Shown piece after piece: positions 57,614 through 64,000 of a stretch of DNA of 64,000 nucleotides. Each line of letters begins with the position of its first letter. The stretch's first letter is position 1. The stretch comes from Diadema setosum. Its lineage: Eukaryota; Echinodermata; Echinoidea; Diadematoida; Diadematidae. The notes beneath the pieces were generated by a model, which did no database searches, had not been told where the DNA came from, and was given only the letters and a program-made list of their open reading frames with translations. A program made the translations under genes and the position numbers. Location of the stretch: positions 22,119,674 to 22,183,673 of the forward strand of contig NC_092700.1 of NCBI RefSeq assembly GCF_964275005.1. The letters run 5' to 3'.

Positions 57614-58515
57614 AGACTGCACAATATGCACTCCACACTGTAAGCCATACAATCCGTTGCAAAAAAAAAAAAAAAAATGTAAGTCTCCACATCTCCACAG
57701 TAGTATGAAATGTACTTAAGCCCACTTGCGTTACTGTCACGCCCATTCACAAGCTAAACGTATCTGTGTCATACATTTAATCTTTGCATATGATGCTGAT
57801 TTAATTTACCCTTTCATATCATCGTGTAAAATCATACGACTCCACAACAAAGTTACACTCCACACCAGGCATACCATCAGTTGCAAAGAGTCACTCTCCA
57901 CACATCCACAGCTCCACATCTCTATAGCTCCACAGCTTATACATAATTCATGTGTATTTACATAAATACATAATCATACATATTCATGGTTAAGCTCATT
58001 AATATTCATACGTTAGGTCATCTTGAAGCTCCACAGCTCCACAATTTATTATTGATAATGTTCATTTCTTCGCACCTTACTGTCATACGCATTTGCATAA
58101 TTATATTCGCATCAACTGTATACATGCAAAAATCATAGACTCCACAACATACACTCCACACTAGCCATGTTGCAAGAGAGTCACTCCCGCTCCACAACTC
58201 CATAGCTCCACCGCGTACGCATAGTTTATACAATGTTAACATAATTGCATAATCATACATATTCATAAATTAAGCTCACCAATATGATATGCTAGGTCAT
58301 AGAGCTCCACTGCTCCACAATTCATTATTGCTATTGCCACACCCATTATATCTCACACTCATACATAATGCATGTACACTTACATAAATACATATTCATA
58401 CATATTCATGATCATTACTATTCATGAGCTCATTAATATTCATTTGCTGTGGAGCTCCACCGCTCCACAGCTCCACTGCTCCACGAGGTGCGAACGGGTA
58501 CATGTATATACTACT
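54285..58515. repeat. Right terminal inverted repeat of the Polinton-like element
   Basis: It is the complement of 38820-43000. Compared with the left arm it lacks the 249-bp MITE, has about 250 bp extra near 55066-55312, lacks about 90 bp near 54965, and has a longer TTTCATC-type array. The part from about 55320 to 58515 is nearly identical to the left arm; the innermost part (54285-54900) is clearly more diverged. Confidence 0.9.
56300..56690. repeat. 8-bp minisatellite GATGAAAY, right arm
   Basis: About 47 units, the complement of the left-arm TTTCATCR array but roughly ten units longer. Confidence 0.9.
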
Positions 58516-58521
58516 CAGAAC

Positions 58522-61481
58522 AGATATAAAAACAAACAAACAAATGAACTATATTATGTAAATGTAGCAAGACAAACAAAACAAAACAAAATAATGGGCT
58601 GACGTTATATACAAACGTGGGAATGGAACTGCTCAAACAAAACTGTGCACGTAAGGTAAAAATCGAAATTCGGAACATAAACGGAAGGGAGGAAGAGTGC
58701 ACAGTGCAATGTGTTTATTGATATTTAAATAGGTAAAAATATAACCAGCAGAAATGTAACATGACTTCCAGAAAATTAGACATCAACAGGACTGGTAGGC
58801 CTACAAAAAAAAAAGAAAAGAAAAGATGAAACCCACTGTTACAATGCAATACATTTTCAGTAAGTTTGATTCAAAGAGATTTTCATAGGCACAAAATTGT
58901 AAGCCCTACGCACTGGCCATACACGTGCGTACAAAATGAGAAATCCAAAATAAAATCCCTTTAGTTGGAGAATTAAAGACCTAGATTTTGAATACCGCGT
59001 ACGTCTGTTGCCAATTTGAAAGATCCTCATTGCTTTAACTGCATAGGTCTACTTGTATTTTAAACTCGACTCAGTATTCCAGTGAGTTGGTATTTCTTCA
59101 CATCTTTCTTGTCACAATGCTCGAGGACTGAAAAAAAAAAGGAACGTTGAGATCTCATAAAGTAAGAAAATCATTTTGCGCACTATTTGTGCAAAATTCT
59201 GTTTAGCAGTTGGGGCCGGTTAGCAATAGATGTTAGATATATATATTTTTTTTTTAGGCCTATCACTAGTAGATAAATCACCTAATGGATACCTTTAAGT
59301 GTTGAGTGACATTTACAGTAACGTTAGAGCAGTAAGGTTTTATTGATCAATGTTTTCGTTCGCCTTTACTATTTTCTGTATGCACAAAATAGTTGCTGAA
59401 AAAAATTTGAAAGAACAGGGACCTGCTAGGTTTGTTGTAATATGAGGAATGACGCATAGGCCTACATGTAGGCCCTACATTAATTTGACACTACACTGTA
59501 TTTTTTTTTTTATCAATGGATTAAAGCAGTTATTGACTCCGCATTTAACTGTTTACTTTTAAACGAAGAAATGAAGAGAAAGACATACACACGCCCAACA
59601 TCATTTTCAGGAATGACCACCCAAGCCAGCATTCAGAGCCCAAATTTTCTTCAACAGATTCAAGAAGGTCGAATGTCACAAGGAGAGCTAGGAAAACATC
59701 CCTTTCTACCAACCCTCAAAATGACGCAATCTTTCCTTGCCGTGTACGGTTTGTTTCGAAGTTACGCAATGAAACGATTTTAAGCCCTTAAAGCTCATGT
59801 GACCACTGCACTTTGAGAACACGTGATCACCATTCTTATTGAAGCAGGCTAATTGCTGCACGTTGATTGTCGTGGTTACTATTTTGCTCGAGTGCAACTT
59901 AAGACAATCAGCAAATGAACGCACCTATTTGGCACACTGTTAGTTCTTCACATTGTTACAAGGTTAAAGGCAGATACCATGCATAGTAGATTTGACATAC
60001 TCATTATCGCCGTATCAGAGTTGAAGCAGAGGAAAACGCATTTTATATCATCCATCTCTCATAGTAACTCCTACCCTTTCCCCGTCGCTCTCGTTAAAGG
60101 TAGTGTTTACCATTTGGAGCATTGATTTAAAAAAAAAATGTTAGAGACGTTACATTTATTTTGATGCAGATGTGTGTATCAGTAATTGTATCACAAAATA
60201 TCCTTTCATGTAAAATAATTGAATGAATTCAATGAAGCCTAAAATAAAACGGGATATCACTATTTTTCTCAATAAAGTATTACTGTAGACAGTTTTGTGT
60301 AGAAACATTTGTCTCCAGTTTTGTTCATATTTTTTTACACCTGTCAAGTCATATCATAATGAATTAAAGAAAGATACATTCGTTGTTTCTATTCCTATCT
60401 CACATCCTAGTACTATTTGTAAGCACTAAAGCTGGGTTTTTGTTTCATCTGCAAATGATAAATAATGCCTTAAATGGGTCTTCGATATTAAGTCTATGGG
60501 GAAAATAACGACAATGGTCTTACTATAGATGGATATGAAAGGAGCTGAAGAGAGCAACTGAAGGTGAAACTTTCATGTATTTCACATATGTTTTTTCCTC
60601 TCTACTGATTATCCTATTCGACAATGAAATGAATATTCCGTGGAAGAATGATGTCTTGCTTCATGAACTTTTAGACAGTAGAAATCCTCAGTGTTAATTA
60701 AACGGCAAAAGTAGAACATGTTCAACATGAGTATACAAGAGATGTAGGTTCTATACGGGTTCTATAACCTGCTCATCCGCATAGACGGAGAGCAACATTG
60801 ACTCACTGGTTGGAACGTTAAGACGAACGAAACTATTATCTTTGTCATTATTTTGCCTTCACAAATATAGTGCATGCCTACGTCAAAGTTAAAACAAAGA
60901 TATCTTGTATGGTTAAAGGAGGAGAAATACTGTTTGCTTGTGTGATCGCAAATGATAATTATCTGTCCCATCTCTACCCCATATCTGGTAAAAGGAGGCA
61001 GCGGACAAACGTGCAATGCATGTGAGTATTTCTCTTCAAAACTTGACAAACATGGAGAACGAAGACAACCTCTCAAACAGAGTATTATACCTCTGATTTT
61101 GATAACTTGTCATTTGTTACCTTTTGTGATATGGTTGGAGAGAACATTTCTTGCCCCCCCCCCCCCTCCCGCCTCCACCACCTTTTTCCCTCACCATGCT
61201 GTAGAGAGATGTTCCTTAATCCTTTGTGTATTTTGAGTGACGATTAGCACAGAAAAACCTAGAGCGATTGACTGTCCAAAGTCCCTGGCATAGAAAGGGT
61301 TAACCAGGATTACCGAGCGTTACATAAAAAGACCGGAGTAGCCGTATTTGCATTGATGTACAGGAAGGTGAATAAGCTCTCTGAGCAGAGCGAGCCAGAT
61401 TCTGTATCGGGTCTAGCCGCGTCTCTCCTTCTGCAACAGTCATGCAACAGTTTAACTGTTGGCGGTGCAGGAAACTTCAAG
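58522..61481. other. Upstream flank of the second NRF-type gene
   Basis: AT-rich sequence with short homopolymers and no exon I can support. The last few hundred bases should contain the promoter of the gene starting at 61482. A 70-codon frame at 59571-59783 has no recognised features. Confidence 0.4.
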
Positions 61482-62280
61482 ATGGCTGCAAGAGCGACTT
61501 CCGGACTTTCCTTACCTTTGCTTTTGATTGTCATATTCGGGATAGCGTGTAACCTGGACGTGGTGGTAGGACAACTGAATCCACATGCGGACAAGTTTTT
61601 CTCAAGTATTCCCAAAGGTTGGTTTCAAACTGCTTTGAATTATTATCATGTCCGGTATTTTTTTTTTCAGTTTTGTTTGTTTGTTTGTTTGTTCGTCGCT
61701 GTTGTTGTTGTTTTTTTTACAGGATCTATCATAATCATACAATAATTGGAGCAAACTTACATCTATATTCAGAAAACAAAACACAAACTTACATCTATGC
61801 AGCAAATGAAAGTGTAAAATTCATCGATAAGGAAGTTACATTGATTCGTTTGAATGGTCGCTCGTTTTCAATGCATCGAATAGTACTGGCAAGCCTCTCT
61901 GAAAAAAAAAAATGTACAATATCGAAGCATGTCGTCAGAAAAAGACAGAAACAGAAGTCATGTAAATAGAACGACTGAAGACAAAATGCCATGAAAGCCA
62001 ACGTGGGTAAAATAAAGCATAGGTATCGATGGTTAAATAACATCATCAAGAACAACAAACACAACAACAAAACATCCATGTGACGAAAATAATAATCTTA
62101 CAATACTTCAACAAGCATCAATGCAGAAAGAATCACAATTTGATGGTACATTCTTCACGTATGTCTTTAGCGCAAGATGGCTATGAAACTATGTCCGCTC
62201 TGAAGCAGCATTTCGCCGAGAACGGAATGGACTATGACAGCGTTGCTGAGCTCATGAGCGATGACGTACGATTTGTAGAG
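61482..62280 (+). CDS. Second NRF-6-type gene, first two exons only
   Basis: Exon 1 (61482-61617) encodes a signal peptide, MAARATSGLSLPLLLIVIFG through VVVGQ, followed by LNPHADKFFSSIPK. Exon 2 (62171-62280) encodes DGYETMSALKQHFAENGMDY and DSVAELMSDDVRFVE and is followed by GTAAGT. Exon 1 ends in phase 1 and exon 2 in phase 0, exactly as in the gene at 6726-25126. Its matching residues are GQLSPELDKFWKT and GLESVQNLFAEHGLTFEEG, then VELLSDKKRVFK. The two genes are therefore paralogues with the same early exon plan. Later exons (rest of the NRF domain and the acyltransferase-3 membrane domain) lie beyond the window. The start was chosen because the hydrophobic leader begins there; the frame is open further upstream. 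Confidence 0.8.
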
Positions 62281-64000
62281 GTAAGTCAGGAATAAATTAT
62301 CCATGGGACATATTTTGTTGCTTGTTGATAATGCACAATCGACAATAGTTTGAATGGATGGACATATGCACTTGTTTCATGATGAAATTGTTGGTTCTTG
62401 CATCGTGTTGAAGATGAATGGGAATACACACAAAAAAAAATCGACAATCATGCAGCAACGGGATTGGCATCAAAACTAATTAAAACTAAAACTGGAACAT
62501 TCGTAGAGAAATCGTTAATTACAGCCGCATCTTTGTCAGCCAGATATCGTGGAAAGTAATTATTAAACGACAAAGATTTACTTGAAAATTAGACTTGTTT
62601 TTTTTTTTCACAAAACCTTTTTCAGATAGGTTCACGGTTTTATGCATTATACGTTTATTTTTCCTTGTACGTCCTTTCAGAAGTTTTCATTTGCGTTATC
62701 CTTTTTTTTTTCTAAAGTGATTTGCTACGAGAGAGTGAATAATATTGTTCCATCCAATATTTCGGAACATTTTCCGGCAAAACTGGAGGGTTCCACTTTT
62801 AGCATTAAAAAAAAGTGTTGTTACTACCGATGATGATCATGATGATGTTGTTTGCAATGATTATATTGGTACAGTTGACGATTATGATGACGGTGATACT
62901 GCACCACTTAAAATGATTATGATGATACGTTAATCTAGCATCTTTTGATATTACTATTGCATGTCGTGATTACGATTACTATTTAGTGTGACATGATGAA
63001 TAATCATGATTATCAATTCGCAGTTAGAACATAACAAGTTAATCTTTCTTTTGGAAGTCCTTAAGTGAGCACACATAATGGAGTTCCGAAGTTTCAATCA
63101 TGACCAATTATTACCAACACCTATCAATGTCGATAAACCAATATAATAATCCTCTTGTTCAAAGAAGTCCTGGGAACCAACACTTTTCATTTGTTATATC
63201 AACATTTCGTTATAGTCCAACAATGAAACAATTTATGAAGATATACTGATATACAGATGGTAATATTTGGGACCTGAATAAAGTATATTCCGTTGTTACG
63301 AGAATGTCATTATTTCAGTCTTCGTCCTACAATCTGGAGTGCAATGAATTCATTGGTATTGCCCCTACATAATGTAACGATGTGCACTTAAGCCAGATTG
63401 CTATGAATGCATGTGACTATAGGATATACTGAGATTGAGACGTGTGAGATTAGACGAGGTGCTACAGAGATTTATCGAAAATTCCAGACTCTGGACTTCT
63501 GAATATCTGTTCTCTCAAAATTCTTACAATAATCACACAGGTTTACTTTTTTTTTGCCAGTTTCCTTCAAATGGCTATCAGTAATCATTATTGTGCACTT
63601 TTAAAACAAATGTCGACGAGATGAATGTCATTTAACTCGTGATTGTACTTCAGTCTTTACATATTTTGTGTTACTGACAGTTTACATTAAAAAAGAAGAC
63701 GTGGTATCCGCTCTTTACGTATATCAAGGATTTTAACTGTATTACGTGTGGGGGTGGGAATGCGCATTACAATCATTGTTTTTAAGCATTCCTCGGTATG
63801 TATAGAATTCATCTATACCAAATTTAAAGCATTTTGCAAACTTATGAACTTCCTTTATTGATGGCCTTTATTGCAATGTAATTTATGGGTTAAATATCTT
63901 CTGCAAAGATATCCATGTTTCTGTTAGAAATGCAAACGTAAATTAATTAATAAATGAATAAAACTATGGTCTCTTTTCTTCTGTTTTTACGTGTTCCTTT
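62281..64000. other. Intron 2 of the second NRF-type gene, to the window end
   Basis: No third exon is found. It has GAT-type trinucleotide clusters (62829-62920) and AT-rich sequence without clear mobile elements. Confidence 0.5.

Larger units (their letters stand above)
38820..58515. mobile_element. Polinton/Maverick-like element with very long terminal inverted repeats
   Basis: The outer ends are AGTAGTATATACATGTACCC (left) and its exact complement ending CATGTATATACTACT (right). The 6-bp duplication CAGAAC lies at 38814-38819 and 58516-58521. A 6-bp duplication and AG...CT ends are hallmarks of Polintons. Parts: left inverted repeat about 38820-43000, a non-coding stretch, a family B DNA polymerase gene (43816-52997, broken), a second non-coding stretch, and the right inverted repeat about 54285-58515. 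I find no integrase, packaging ATPase, protease or capsid gene. The outer arms look about 97-98% alike by eye while the inner arms differ more, which suggests a moderately young insertion. Two later elements are nested in the polymerase gene and one in the left arm. Confidence 0.85.

Noticed and set aside
59571-59783. 70-codon plus-strand frame
   Set aside because: No motif, no splice sites in a fitting phase with the gene at 61482, and no homology I can recognise.

Overview
This is animal nuclear DNA. It is AT-rich, has long introns with GT/AG borders, tRNA-derived SINEs, LINE fragments, many inverted-repeat DNA transposons and simple repeats. The gene content (NRF-6-type acyltransferases, a CHRAC1 histone-fold gene, a KCTD-type BTB gene) and the repeat types point to a marine invertebrate deuterostome. 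An echinoderm is my best guess, inferred from repeat style and not proven.

Layout. 1-2.9 kb: degenerate tandem repeats, the 3' part of a LINE on the minus strand, and a broken cysteine-rich receptor-type exon. 3.1-5.0 kb: nested inverted-repeat elements and TA repeats. 6.7-25.1 kb, minus strand: a complete 16-exon gene for a nose-resistant-to-fluoxetine (NRF-6) type membrane acyltransferase. All exon phases agree and give 806 codons plus a stop. Its introns hold two SINEs, a LINE fragment, several MITEs and microsatellites. 26.66-27.79 kb, plus strand: an intronless gene with two tandem BTB/T1 domains. 28-32 kb: MITEs and non-coding DNA. 32.1-38.0 kb, minus strand: a complete three-exon CHRAC1 orthologue (128 aa) with introns full of transposons. 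61.5 kb onward, plus strand: the first two exons of a second NRF-6-type gene that runs off the window.

Between CHRAC1 and the second NRF gene lies a 19.7-kb Polinton/Maverick-like element (38820-58515). It has a 6-bp target duplication (CAGAAC), AG...CT ends and unusually long terminal inverted repeats of about 4.2 kb. The only gene I recognise in it is a broken protein-primed type family B DNA polymerase. The terminal repeats are themselves made of degenerate units of about 280 bp plus an 8-bp minisatellite. A 5.06-kb element with an 8-bp target duplication and 15-bp terminal repeats sits inside the polymerase gene. It carries a satellite array of about 22 monomers with an 800-bp higher-order period. 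A 249-bp MITE sits in the left terminal repeat only, so the right arm preserves the empty site.

The host genes show no shared pathway. NRF-type proteins are membrane acyltransferase-3 proteins, CHRAC1 is a chromatin-remodelling/histone-fold subunit, and the BTB protein is probably a ubiquitin-ligase adaptor or oligomeric scaffold. The two NRF genes point away from each other and look like an old duplication. All identities and percentages are read by eye; no searches were run.
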